Origin: Moraxella bovis
GTDB lineage: Bacteria > Pseudomonadota > Gammaproteobacteria > Pseudomonadales > Moraxellaceae
Assembly (NCBI RefSeq): GCF_002014975.1
Contig: NZ_MUXV01000033.1
Span: forward strand, 1-60,465
Direction: 5' to 3'
DNA length: 60,465 nucleotides
Of this stretch, positions 46,190 to 55,520 are shown piece after piece. Positions within the stretch are counted from its first letter, which is position 1. Each line of letters starts with the position of its first letter. Below the pieces are notes generated by a model. That model did no database searches and was not told the DNA's origin. It saw only the letters and a program-made list of their open reading frames with translations. The translations under genes were made by a program, and so were the position numbers.

Positions 46190-46719
46190 TGAAATATTGT
46201 CAAGATTACCCATATTATGATTTGCAAGATAACTTTTCTGGAAATTTTTATATTATAAAATCCATTCACGAGTTAATTTGTAAAGATGACGATAGTGGCA
46301 AAGAAGCCTATATTGATGATGATACACCCATATTTAGTGATGAATGGCTCGCTTTGGATTTGGACGCATTGGAAAGGGAGCTATCTCAAAAACGAACTGA
46401 TAAAAATATCAAGAACTCTATGGATATGGGATTTGTAGTTTCTGATGGTAACAATAAGGCATTTGTTTTGGTTGAGATGCGGTATAATTTCTTGAAATTC
46501 AACAACATTACAAGAGATGATTTAAACAATAAAGTATATTATTCTACTATTTGTGTAAAAAATACTTTAAATATAAAAATTTATACAAAAAAATATTTTT
46601 TATTTGCTAAAAACAAAGTAGAACAAGGCAGAAATAGATTAAATCGTATGAATCCAGAATGTTCGCCAGATTATGAGACGTTAGGAACTCGTGATTTGTA
46701 CGAGTTGTTTTTTCAATAA
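46189..46719 (+). CDS. Partner protein of the AAA ATPase, unknown fold
   Basis: A 176-residue protein overlapping the ATPase stop by one base. The N-terminal part is acidic (IFSDEWLALDLDALERELSQ). The centre has NNKAFVLVEMRYNF followed by basic NKVEQGRNRLNRMNP. A strand pair around an acidic residue followed by a basic helix could be a reduced PD-(D/E)xK nuclease, but this is a weak guess. No family is recognised. The pairing implies it is the effector or sensor of the ATPase. Confidence 0.6.
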   Translation: MKYCQDYPYYDLQDNFSGNFYIIKSIHELICKDDDSGKEAYIDDDTPIFSDEWLALDLDALERELSQKRTDKNIKNSMDMGFVVSDGNNKAFVLVEMRYNFLKFNNITRDDLNNKVYYSTICVKNTLNIKIYTKKYFLFAKNKVEQGRNRLNRMNPECSPDYETLGTRDLYELFFQ

Positions 46720-46740
46720 TTTTTTAAATAAGGCGTTAAA

Positions 46741-47049
46741 ATGAATTTAAATCCCAACATCAACATCAATGCAGGGCGGTTATATACCGCTTTGCAGGAC
46801 AATAGTGTTTTTGTTAAAAATAAAACTGATGATGACATTATAAAAGTTGCCTTAGAATTAGATTATTCTACTTTTGTGCAACTACAAGAATTATTGTCTG
46901 ATTTATCGCCAAAAAAACCAACAAAACCAAAAACCTTATATGATGTGTGTATGGAATATAAGGCGATTGGTGATATGGATTTTGATATTCCTGAATTTAA
47001 AGATTTACCACCAGATTTTAGCGAATTGGAAACTTTATTTGATGATTGA
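46741..47049 (+). CDS. Probable antitoxin of a VapBC-like module
   Basis: A 102-residue protein placed directly before a PIN-domain toxin, 9 bases apart. No AbrB, Phd or RHH motif is obvious. The C-terminal half is acidic and proline-rich (DIPEFKDLPPDFSELETLFD), suited to wrapping a PIN toxin. Assignment is by position only. Confidence 0.6.
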   Translation: MNLNPNININAGRLYTALQDNSVFVKNKTDDDIIKVALELDYSTFVQLQELLSDLSPKKPTKPKTLYDVCMEYKAIGDMDFDIPEFKDLPPDFSELETLFDD

Positions 47050-47058
47050 GAAAGCATA

Positions 47059-47487
47059 ATGATTTTACTTGATGCCAATGTGATTTCCGAAATCAGAAAA
47101 ATAGAACAAAATAAAGCCAACGCTAATGTAGTGGCTTGGGCAAACACTTTGGATTTTTCAAAAGTCTATTTAAGTGCGATTGTGATTGGGGAATTAAAAC
47201 TTGGGGTTTTACTAAAACGCCATAATCACGATTTTGTGCAAGCAGATGTTTTGGAAGATTGGCTAAATAACTGGGTTTTAGCAAAATTTGCCAATAGAAT
47301 TTTGCCAGTTGATGAACAAGTGGCTCAAATTTATGCCAGTTTAAATGTTCCAAGCCCCAAAAGTACCAATGACGCTTATATCGCTTCAACCGCCATCGTC
47401 CATAATTTAACCATTGCCACTCGCAATGTTAAAGATTTTGATGGTATGCCCGTTAAGTTAATCAATCCTTTTGAATTTCTAGCATAA
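47059..47487 (+). CDS. vapC: PIN-domain toxin (VapC/FitB-like)
   Basis: A 142-residue PIN ribonuclease. Acidic active-site residues in MILLDANVISEIRK (Asp5), VIGELKLGV (Glu) and STNDAYIASTA (Asp), with the ending NVKDFDGMPVKLINPF typical of FitB-type PIN proteins. Such toxins cleave tRNA or rRNA. It is next to the AAA pair, so the four genes from 44807 form a small accessory island between trhP and the FKBP gene. Confidence 0.88.
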   Translation: MILLDANVISEIRKIEQNKANANVVAWANTLDFSKVYLSAIVIGELKLGVLLKRHNHDFVQADVLEDWLNNWVLAKFANRILPVDEQVAQIYASLNVPSPKSTNDAYIASTAIVHNLTIATRNVKDFDGMPVKLINPFEFLA

Positions 47488-47503
47488 CCACTTAGGAGAC
47501 CTT

Positions 47504-47908
47504 ATGAACATCAAATACCCTGCTTTGATACTGTGTGCCATTCTAGCCCAAAGTCCTTTGACCGCTACCGCCTTTACTCACACACCCACCCACAGCACCA
47601 CATCGGGACTCACCTATCGCATCATCCAAGATGGTCATGGCAAAAAACCCGCCTTGCACGATGAGGTAGAAATTCGTTTTACTTCCTACAATGCCAAAGG
47701 TGAAGTCTTAGAAGGCACATTAAACGGCGTGCCTGTGATTTTGCACGTCAGCGAAATGTTTGTAGGATTGCAAGAAAGCCTGCTTTTAATGCCCGTGGGT
47801 GCAACTTATGAATTTGACATTCCCGCTCATTTAGGCTACCAAGAAGAAGGCAAAAGCGGTAGGCAAGCCGCCAAATACCGCATTGAGCTTTTGCGTATCA
47901 ATCCTTAA
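47504..47908 (+). CDS. FKBP-type peptidyl-prolyl isomerase, periplasmic
   Basis: A 134-residue protein with a Sec signal (YPALILCAILAQSPLTATAF, cleaved about residue 24) and a compact FKBP domain: VEIRFTSYNAKGEVLEGTL, EMFVGLQESLLLMPVGATYE, PAHLGY. It assists folding of exported proteins. It lacks the N-terminal dimerisation helix of Mip-type proteins. Confidence 0.85.
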   Translation: MNIKYPALILCAILAQSPLTATAFTHTPTHSTTSGLTYRIIQDGHGKKPALHDEVEIRFTSYNAKGEVLEGTLNGVPVILHVSEMFVGLQESLLLMPVGATYEFDIPAHLGYQEEGKSGRQAAKYRIELLRINP

Positions 47909-47965
47909 TTTTAGTACATAAACATTATGTGCGATAATGCCTATTATTTTTTAAAAGGAACAGCT

Positions 47966-48543
<578 letters not shown>

Positions 48544-48565
48544 CCCCCATTTTACCTTTACCGTT

Positions 48566-50068
48566 TTAGCTCTCCATGCCCTTTTTGGCGTCCTTAACCG
48601 CTTTTTTGCCCCGACCATACCAATGCCAGCCTTTTTTGGCAAGTCTGACCGCTTTGGTGATGTTGCTCTCGGTAAAACTCGCCTCCCCCATTGGCACGAC
48701 CACACTATTGCCATGCTCATCCACCACTGTTTTGGCATCAGCATTAAAGCCGTCTGTGTCGCTGTTGTGGTCGGCATTTTGGGCAGTCATCCGCACCACA
48801 GACTCTTTGGCTCGTAGCGGGGCGGTCTTAAACAGCTCTACCAAACTCATGTCCAGCTCATCTTTGGCAATACCCTCAATCCGCTCCAAGTTACGATACA
48901 GCTCCACGCACCATGGGTCATATTCCGCTTTATTTAAGGCACTCATCTCATCTTTGATGGGCAGAGGATAAGGCATGATTTTATAAAACTGCCACAAGCT
49001 CACGGTGTTCAAGTCCGTGCGTAGGGTGTATTCATCATTTTCAGTGCGAGTGATGAGTTCGTTGGTCGCCAACTCATCGATGTACAGATTCCATTTTGGC
49101 GTCTCTTTACGTCCCAGCACGCCCCGCAGTTCAGCTTCGCTTGCTGTCTCGCCCACTTGATATTTTTTATAAATCAAATTAAGCATGTCAAGCAGGCTAA
49201 GCAGTGGATGACGTACCGCCACTTCTTTGCTGTCAAAGATGGTAAGCGTGTAGCTCATCTCCACCCCGAGCAATATCAAGTTCCACGACAGATACAGCCA
49301 CATCAAAAACACAGGAATGGCAGCGAACGCCCCATAGATGGCTTCATAACTGGTGAAGTTGGTCATGACTGTCCCAAAGACCGTCTTTAAGGTCTCAAAG
49401 AGTATCGCCACGACCACGCCTGCAATGGCGGCATTTTTTAGGGGAACTTTAACCTTGGGGATGAACCAGTACATGGCGATAAAGCCACCGACCGTGAACA
49501 AGAATGAGATGATTTTTGCCCATATCCCCCAATCAATGCCATAGCCTGCCACTTGCTGATTTAAAAACGATAGCCCCGAGATGGTACTGGACGCACCAAA
49601 TGCCACGCCCAAAATGATGGGGGCGACCGTAATCATCGTCCAATAACGGACAATGCTTGCCATGCCCCCTGTGCGTTCTGAGACTCGCCAAATTTGGTTA
49701 AACGCCGTCTCAATGGTGATGAGCGTCATGATGGTCGTCACAAAAACACCCGCCACCCCGACAATCCCTAGATTGCTGGATTTTTCGGCAAAGTTGTCCA
49801 TGTGCTGAGAAATCGCCGCCCCCGATGACGGTATAAGATTGCTATAAATGGCTTGCTGTACCTGCCCACGCACTTCCTCTAAGGCAGGCACGCTTGAAAA
49901 AACCACGAGTATCACCGTCAGAATCGGCACAAGCGACAACAGCGTGGTATAAGTCAAGCTGGCAGCTTTTTGGGTGCAGTTATCATCCAAAAAGTGACGC
50001 ACCAGCAGGCGAATATACATAAACCAAGAATGATGGGCAAACGGCAGTTTGTTAAGAAGTTGAATCAT
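48566..50068 (-). CDS. YihY/virulence factor BrkB family membrane protein
   Basis: A 500-residue inner-membrane protein with about six helices in the first 270 residues: KAASLTYTTLLSLVPILTVI, then TIETAFNQIWRVSERTGG and the conserved YGAFAAIPVFLMWLYLSWNL. The C-terminal 230 residues are a soluble extension (winged-helix-like, then acidic, ending KGWHWYGRGKKAVKDAKKGM). Family function is unsettled. The name recalls ribonuclease BN, which is incorrect for this family. Confidence 0.88.
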   Translation of the reverse strand: MIQLLNKLPFAHHSWFMYIRLLVRHFLDDNCTQKAASLTYTTLLSLVPILTVILVVFSSVPALEEVRGQVQQAIYSNLIPSSGAAISQHMDNFAEKSSNLGIVGVAGVFVTTIMTLITIETAFNQIWRVSERTGGMASIVRYWTMITVAPIILGVAFGASSTISGLSFLNQQVAGYGIDWGIWAKIISFLFTVGGFIAMYWFIPKVKVPLKNAAIAGVVVAILFETLKTVFGTVMTNFTSYEAIYGAFAAIPVFLMWLYLSWNLILLGVEMSYTLTIFDSKEVAVRHPLLSLLDMLNLIYKKYQVGETASEAELRGVLGRKETPKWNLYIDELATNELITRTENDEYTLRTDLNTVSLWQFYKIMPYPLPIKDEMSALNKAEYDPWCVELYRNLERIEGIAKDELDMSLVELFKTAPLRAKESVVRMTAQNADHNSDTDGFNADAKTVVDEHGNSVVVPMGEASFTESNITKAVRLAKKGWHWYGRGKKAVKDAKKGMES

Positions 50069-50234
50069 GAGCTTTGGGGTGGTTTTCGGTATAAATCAAT
50101 ATTAAAATTTAACGTAGTTTAACAAATATTACCACAAAATTGCTTTATGTTTGTGTAATTTTTTAAAAAAACATCAATGATAACTTTGGCTAAATTTTGG
50201 GTATAATAGGATAATTTATCACGCCATCATTATC

Positions 50235-50705
50235 ATGACAAAGCCCACATCAGACAAAGCACCCAAGCCCATTATTCCCATACAGTCCACCCTTCGCCGA
50301 GCATGGGTGGTGTGGCTGTTGTATTGCCTTATCATTTATCCTGTGCTTGCCAGCCTAGCGTTTGGTAGTACAGGTCGTGCCAATCTGGGCATGAATGGGG
50401 GCGTGGGGACTGGCATGGTGTTTGGCGTGATATGGCAATTTGCCAAACTCATCCCCGCCCTACTACTCACCCCCACCATCAAGCGGGCGGACGCCCCTTA
50501 TGGGCTGATTGTAGCAAGTTTGGTCATGCTTATTTATTTGGGCTTTGTGGGCGTATATTGGTTTATTCATGTCTTTGAGCATTCGCCCATGTATATCAGC
50601 GTGGGGTTTGGCTTTGAGACGTTATTACTGCTTATCATCAATGTCTTATTGTTTATCCTGTTAAGACGCCTACCGCCCATGCACAAAAACAAAATAAGAA
50701 AATAG
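50235..50705 (+). CDS. Hypothetical four-helix membrane protein
   Basis: A 156-residue protein with helices near residues 27-46, 60-80, 90-112 and 125-147, and a basic tail (RRLPPMHKNKIRK). No family recognised. A TATAAT lies about 30 bases upstream. The stop codon falls within the first unit of a decamer repeat that separates it from the BepA-like gene. Confidence 0.6.
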   Translation: MTKPTSDKAPKPIIPIQSTLRRAWVVWLLYCLIIYPVLASLAFGSTGRANLGMNGGVGTGMVFGVIWQFAKLIPALLLTPTIKRADAPYGLIVASLVMLIYLGFVGVYWFIHVFEHSPMYISVGFGFETLLLLIINVLLFILLRRLPPMHKNKIRK

Positions 50706-50760
50706 TTGAAAATAGTTGAAAATAGTTGAAAATAGTTGAAAATAGTTGAAAATAGTTGAA
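50701..50760. repeat. Six perfect 10-bp tandem repeats
   Basis: AATAGTTGAA six times, with partial units at both ends. It contains the stop of the upstream gene and ends 17 bases before the BepA-like start. Such repeats change copy number easily. Confidence 0.97.
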
Positions 50761-50777
50761 AATAATCAGGCAAAATC

Positions 50778-52343
50778 ATGATAACTTATAAAAAATACCT
50801 ACCCCTACTCATCGGCTTATCACTTATCCCAACCGCCTTTGCCCATGACACACCGCCCGAGAGCAGCACTCGCACATCGCTCATCTATGATAGGCACGCC
50901 GAGCAGTTGGGGTATCATGGCACCAGCATGGGGCAGTTTGGCACGTCAGGGCATGACAGACCACGCTCACAGCCCCTAGCTCCGAACATCGTTACTGGCA
51001 CTCGCTTTAACGAGCAGTACATCAATCGCCAAATCGCCCTGTGGTCATTACGCCAAATCAACAGCTCCATGCCACTCATTGACGACCCATGGACAAATCA
51101 AGTCATCAATGACATGACTGCCCAAATGAACGCCATAGTTCGCACCCAGTCGCTCATCGCCACGCCCATCATCAATGACAGCAGTATCAACGCCTTTGCC
51201 GTACCAGGGGGCGTCATCGGCATGAACACAGGCACGATACTATCGGCAGGCGAGCTTGATGAAGTGGCAAGCGTCATCGCTCACGAAATCGCCCATTTAT
51301 CCCAACGCCACTACGAACACAGCCAAGACAACAACAAAAAACTCATCGCCCTACAAATCGGCGGACTACTGGCAGCCCTAGCCGCAAGCTCGGTCAGTGG
51401 CGACATGGCAGCAGCTGCCATGATAGGTTCACAAACCGCCACCGCAGAGACGGCAGCCAATCACAGTCGTGAGCATGAGCGAGAAGCGGACAGAATGGGT
51501 CAGCAGATTTTGGTGCAGGCAGGCTATGACGCTGCCGCCATGCCCCGCTTTTTTGAACGCCTATATAAACAGCTCTCTCTAACCACCTACAAAAACGCCT
51601 TTGTACCGAGCTTTATCCAGTCGCACCCCTTTACTGCCGAACGCCTGAGCGAATCGATAAGCCGTGCCAAAGGCTATCCTGTACCAAGTATGGTCGCCCG
51701 TGAACAGCAAGCCCGCCTCTTTGACAAGCTGACATGGCGACTTCGCTATCTGACCAAACAGTCAGGTCTGGATGAGCTGACCATTCACGCCAAACGCAGT
51801 GACGGGGCAAGGCTTACTCTTATCATGTATCTGGCGGACAACGCACGCACTGATGAAGCCCTACGCCTATTTACCAACGCTTCTTTTGACCCGTCTGACC
51901 CACTTGTCTGCCTAACCCACGCCCATGCACTCACCAAGATGAACGACCACGCCCAAGCCGTGTCGGTGCTGTCATCTTGCCAAGCGATATACCCCGAACG
52001 CCGAGATTTACGCCTACATTTGGCGGACGCATATGTCAGTACAGGCGAGACTGCCAAAGCATTGGCACTGCTAAACCCCTTGACCGAGCGTACACCCCAC
52101 GATAGGCAGGCGTGGCAAGGGATACAGCACGCCTACGAAAAATCACGCATGGACAAAAACATCGCCACCATACACGCCCTACACGCCCGCTCGCAGGTAG
52201 AGCTGTGGGGTGGTAAATATGACGGAGCCTTGCAATCCAACGCCCAAGCCACCAAAGTCGCCAAAGCCTACCACCCAAATCTACTACCCATGTTGGAGCA
52301 AAGCAAGGTAATGATGATACAGGCTAAGGACTATAAGCCTTGA
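50778..52343 (+). CDS. bepA: M48 metalloprotease, BepA-like
   Basis: A 521-residue periplasmic protein: signal peptide (YLPLLIGLSLIPTAFA), zinc motif VIAHEIAHLSQRH (HExxH) with the third ligand in SREHEREADRMGQQIL, then TPR-like helices (about 340-510). BepA promotes LptD assembly and degrades stalled outer-membrane proteins. CAGG lies before the ATG. The upstream decamer repeat may affect its expression. Confidence 0.88.
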   Translation: MITYKKYLPLLIGLSLIPTAFAHDTPPESSTRTSLIYDRHAEQLGYHGTSMGQFGTSGHDRPRSQPLAPNIVTGTRFNEQYINRQIALWSLRQINSSMPLIDDPWTNQVINDMTAQMNAIVRTQSLIATPIINDSSINAFAVPGGVIGMNTGTILSAGELDEVASVIAHEIAHLSQRHYEHSQDNNKKLIALQIGGLLAALAASSVSGDMAAAAMIGSQTATAETAANHSREHEREADRMGQQILVQAGYDAAAMPRFFERLYKQLSLTTYKNAFVPSFIQSHPFTAERLSESISRAKGYPVPSMVAREQQARLFDKLTWRLRYLTKQSGLDELTIHAKRSDGARLTLIMYLADNARTDEALRLFTNASFDPSDPLVCLTHAHALTKMNDHAQAVSVLSSCQAIYPERRDLRLHLADAYVSTGETAKALALLNPLTERTPHDRQAWQGIQHAYEKSRMDKNIATIHALHARSQVELWGGKYDGALQSNAQATKVAKAYHPNLLPMLEQSKVMMIQAKDYKP

Positions 52344-52421
52344 TTTGCGTTGTAATTTGGGTTATGATTGATGTTTTTAAAAATAAGGACTGATAAAAGA
52401 GTATGATTTATTAAAGGTGAT

Positions 52422-52453
52422 AAAAAAGCATTGCCAATATAGCAATGCTTTTT
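52422..52453. terminator. Bidirectional terminator between bepA and ltaE
   Basis: AAAAAAGCATTGC, loop, GCAATGCTTTTT, between convergent genes. Confidence 0.9.
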
Positions 52454-52469
52454 GATAGATAAATTAACC

Positions 52470-53498
52470 TTATAAATACGCCTTAATCTTCTCCACAAGC
52501 TCATCCACTTGCTCTTTGGTGGTGTCAAAACTCATCATCAGACGTATCTCCCCCGTTTCATCATTCCAATCATAAAAATGAAAGTCATCGTGTAGTTTTG
52601 TAACCACATCGGGTGGCAATATGGCAAATACAGCATTGCTCTGGACTTTTTGGGTGATGACAACGCCGTCTAAGTCTTTGATTTGGCTGTATAAATAGCT
52701 TGCCATGTCGTTACTATGTTTAGCAAGCGACAGCCACAGTTCTTGTTCAAACCACGCCACAAATTGAGCTGAGATGAACCGCATTTTTGATGCCAGTTGC
52801 ATGCTAGATTTGCGTAAGTGCAAAATATCCTTGTCCAGTTTGGGATTTAAAAACACCAAACATTCGCCCATCATCATGCCATTTTTGGTACCACCGAGCG
52901 AGAGTACATCAGCAAACTGGGCAATGTCCACCAAACGACAACCCAAGTGGGCAGCCGCATTTGACAGCCTTGCCCCGTCAATGTAGAGATACAGCCCAAA
53001 CTCATCACAAGCTTGGCGGATATTGGCAAGCTCATCAAGACTATAACAAGTGCCAAGCTCAGTGGTTTGACTAATATAGACCGCACGAGCCTGTGGGTGG
53101 TGCTCGGATGGGCGAATAAAGTGGCGGATTTTTTGGGGATCTAGCTTGCCATCATCACTATCAATCACCAACAGCTTAATCCCTGCAACATACTGCGGAG
53201 CGATACTTTCATCATTGTTGATGTGGGCGTGATTGGTGCAGATAACCGCACCAAATCGTGGTAATATCGCCGACAATCCCAAAACATTCGCCCCTGTGCC
53301 GTTAAAAACAGGATAGCCAACTGCCTGCTCGCCAAAGGTTTGTTTGATATGCTCTGCCAGAGCTTGGCTGTGGCTATCGTAACCGTATGCCTTGTCATGT
53401 CCGTTATTGGCACTAATAAGTGCGTCCATGATGGCAGGATGTACGCCTGAATAGTTGTCGGAGGCAAAAGCAAAATTATGTTGGGCGTTCGTACTCAT
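52470..53498 (-). CDS. ltaE: Low-specificity L-threonine aldolase
   Basis: A 342-residue PLP-dependent fold type I enzyme that cleaves threonine or allo-threonine to glycine and acetaldehyde. Opening FASDNYSGVHPAIMDALISA, the substrate His region (CTNHAHINNDE) and the PLP Lys in DVLSLGGTKNGMMMGE. Its ATG overlaps the stop of the yqeY gene (ATGA), so the two are translationally coupled. Confidence 0.92.
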   Translation of the reverse strand: MSTNAQHNFAFASDNYSGVHPAIMDALISANNGHDKAYGYDSHSQALAEHIKQTFGEQAVGYPVFNGTGANVLGLSAILPRFGAVICTNHAHINNDESIAPQYVAGIKLLVIDSDDGKLDPQKIRHFIRPSEHHPQARAVYISQTTELGTCYSLDELANIRQACDEFGLYLYIDGARLSNAAAHLGCRLVDIAQFADVLSLGGTKNGMMMGECLVFLNPKLDKDILHLRKSSMQLASKMRFISAQFVAWFEQELWLSLAKHSNDMASYLYSQIKDLDGVVITQKVQSNAVFAILPPDVVTKLHDDFHFYDWNDETGEIRLMMSFDTTKEQVDELVEKIKAYL

Positions 53499-53941
53499 GC
53501 GGTCAATGCCTTTTTGACAAGTACTGAGATGACAGCAGGGTCAGCTTGCCCTGCGGTCTTGTCTTTGACAGTGTTCATCACACGCCCCATGTCTTTCATG
53601 CCAGACGCGCCAAGCTCGCCAATGGTCTCATTGATGATGGCGATGAGCTTGTCATCGGACAACTGCTCGGGCAAAAAGGCAGAGATGACGTCAATCTCAA
53701 ACTGCTCTTTTTGTGCCAAATCATCACGCCCATTGGCGGTATAAATACCCAAAGACTCTTGACGCTGTTTGATTTGTTTTTGTAAAATCGCCAATACATC
53801 TTTGTCGTCAAGCTCGGTTTGTCCATCAATCTCTACTTGTTTGATGACGGCTTGCACGTTACGCAAAACCTTGACTTGCTCCATGTTTTTAGCTTTCATG
53901 GCGGTTTTGATGGTGTCGGTTAAGGTAGTTTTTAGGGTCAT
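53495..53941 (-). CDS. GatB/YqeY domain protein
   Basis: A 148-residue protein of the YqeY type: MKAKNMEQVKVLRNVQAVIK, then DVLAILQKQIKQRQESLGIY and the C-terminal helical tail (GASGMKDMGRVMNTVKDKTA) shared with the GatB amidotransferase. A tRNA-related role is suspected for the family. Upstream of ltaE in a two-gene operon; GGAG before the ATG. Confidence 0.93.
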   Translation of the reverse strand: MTLKTTLTDTIKTAMKAKNMEQVKVLRNVQAVIKQVEIDGQTELDDKDVLAILQKQIKQRQESLGIYTANGRDDLAQKEQFEIDVISAFLPEQLSDDKLIAIINETIGELGASGMKDMGRVMNTVKDKTAGQADPAVISVLVKKALTA

Positions 53942-54083
53942 GAGTGTCTCCTGTTAAATGGTATATTTTAGCAAATTTGGGTTAGATTTGCGATAAAATT
54001 AATCATGATTTGGCAACTTGCAAAACAAATATTCATATTATATAATCAAAAACCCCAAAATTTATCATATCATTTAGGAGAAA

Positions 54084-55331
54084 ATGATGAGTATGTTGTC
54101 AAAAATCTATGATAAAAGTTTATGTAAAGTTCGTACGGTTACCGCTTTTATTTGTTTGTCTGATGATAAAAATGATTGGGAAAATATTTTAAATGTCGCC
54201 AAATTCAATTGCCAGAAAGTCGCCAATCAATTAATGGAGCATGGCTATATTGTACAATCCCTTCGTTTGGTTACAAACCCATTTGGTGAATACATCAATA
54301 CGGATAATTTTGATTTTGCCAAACAAGATTTGTCTGATTTGACAAATATTTTAAATAAACTCAATCAAGACAATCCTTTACGCCTAAGATTTGCCATCGG
54401 TGAGGCTAAAACCGCCAAAGAAATCGCTTTATTACCAGAGCTGATTAAAGATTATGGCGATTTATGCAATGCTTGTGTGAATATTGATATTGATGAGCAT
54501 GGGTTTTTGGACAATGAAAAAATCAGGAACAGCGTTCACGCCATTAACCACATCGCCAACATTACCCCAAATGGACAAGGTAATTTTAATTTTACTGTCA
54601 ATTTTAATTGCAATTCTTTCATTCCTTATTTTCCTGCCAGTTATCATCGTAACGAATTAGGCAATGTGTTAGTAGTGGGACTTGAAACGCCTGATTTATT
54701 AGTTTCTGCCTTAAATGACATTCAACACGAAAAATCACAATTAAGCCACGCTGATTTTATGCAATTGGCATATCAAACCATGCACCAAGCCCTAAGTCAA
54801 CATATTTTACCAATCAACGACATTGTCAATAACACCACATTAACGGATAATTATCGTTTTATTGGCATTGACACTTCTGCTGCCCCATCAAAAAATTGCT
54901 CATCAATGACAAAACTTTATGAATTATTGGGCGTGCCATTTTTTGGGGCATCTGGTACGGTTGAGATTTCAGCATTATTAACTAAAGTATTTAAAAGTAT
55001 TGCGGTTACACAGGTGGGATTTAGCGGACTTATGCTTGCTGTTACCGAGGATACAGGATTGGCGATTGGCACACAAAGGGGTGATTTTGATATTCATGGA
55101 TTGCTGACATTTAGTAGCGTTTGTGGTATTGGACTTGATACTGTGCCAATTGAAGGTAATACGCCATTTGATACAATCGTACATATCATGCGTGATACAG
55201 GCACAATGGCATATCGTCTCAATAAACCTTTGACGGTGCGTTTATTTCCCGTGCCCAATCTCACACAAGGACAAATGACAACATTTGATAGTGATGATTT
55301 GTGTAATTGTGCGGTGATGGCATTGCCTTAA
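54084..55331 (+). CDS. DUF711 family protein (UPF0210-like)
   Basis: A 415-residue protein. KVRTVTAFICLSDDKNDWEN near the start, DYGDLCNACVNIDIDEHGFL, and the glycine-rich C-terminus with FGASGTVEISALLTKVFKSI, LMLAVTEDTGLA and GIGLDTVPIEGNTP. The fold is related to glycyl-radical-like enzymes but no activity is established. Two start codons lie in tandem (54084 and 54087) after AGGAGAAA. Followed by its own terminator. Confidence 0.85.
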   Translation: MMSMLSKIYDKSLCKVRTVTAFICLSDDKNDWENILNVAKFNCQKVANQLMEHGYIVQSLRLVTNPFGEYINTDNFDFAKQDLSDLTNILNKLNQDNPLRLRFAIGEAKTAKEIALLPELIKDYGDLCNACVNIDIDEHGFLDNEKIRNSVHAINHIANITPNGQGNFNFTVNFNCNSFIPYFPASYHRNELGNVLVVGLETPDLLVSALNDIQHEKSQLSHADFMQLAYQTMHQALSQHILPINDIVNNTTLTDNYRFIGIDTSAAPSKNCSSMTKLYELLGVPFFGASGTVEISALLTKVFKSIAVTQVGFSGLMLAVTEDTGLAIGTQRGDFDIHGLLTFSSVCGIGLDTVPIEGNTPFDTIVHIMRDTGTMAYRLNKPLTVRLFPVPNLTQGQMTTFDSDDLCNCAVMALP

Positions 55332-55334
55332 TTT

Positions 55335-55373
55335 AAAACCCAATAAAAATCACTTTTATTGGGTTTTATTTTG
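55335..55373 (+). terminator. Terminator of the DUF711 gene
   Basis: AAAACCCAATAAAA, loop, TTTTATTGGGTTTTATTTT. Confidence 0.9.
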
Positions 55374-55396
55374 TCTTAATTATTTGGTAGTAGTCC

Positions 55397-55508
55397 AAAA
55401 AGTATGCCAAACTAGGTTTTCCGTTCGCCCTGAGCCTGCCTGCGGGTAGGAAAACCGTTAGGCTTCCCAAGCTTACCACGAACGGTTTTCTTTGTATCAT
55501 ACTTTTTG
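55397..55508. repeat. Repeat family 2, copy 2 (palindromic)
   Basis: Outer ends AAAAAGTATG and CATACTTTTT, inner AGGTTTTCCGTTCG and CGAACGGTTTTC, centre with CCTGCCTGCGGGTAGG and GGCTTCCCAAGC. The complement aligns with 43119-43191. Confidence 0.75.
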
Positions 55509-55520
55509 AACCAGAGCCAA

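Noticed and set aside
44807..46719. Septu (PtuAB) or Gabija system
   Set aside because: The second protein lacks an HNH motif and the ATPase lacks a TOPRIM domain; a UvrD-like helicase is also absent.
48566..50068. Ribonuclease BN
   Set aside because: The YihY/BrkB membrane family was once annotated so, but the protein is a membrane protein without the metallo-beta-lactamase motifs of the real RNase BN/Z.
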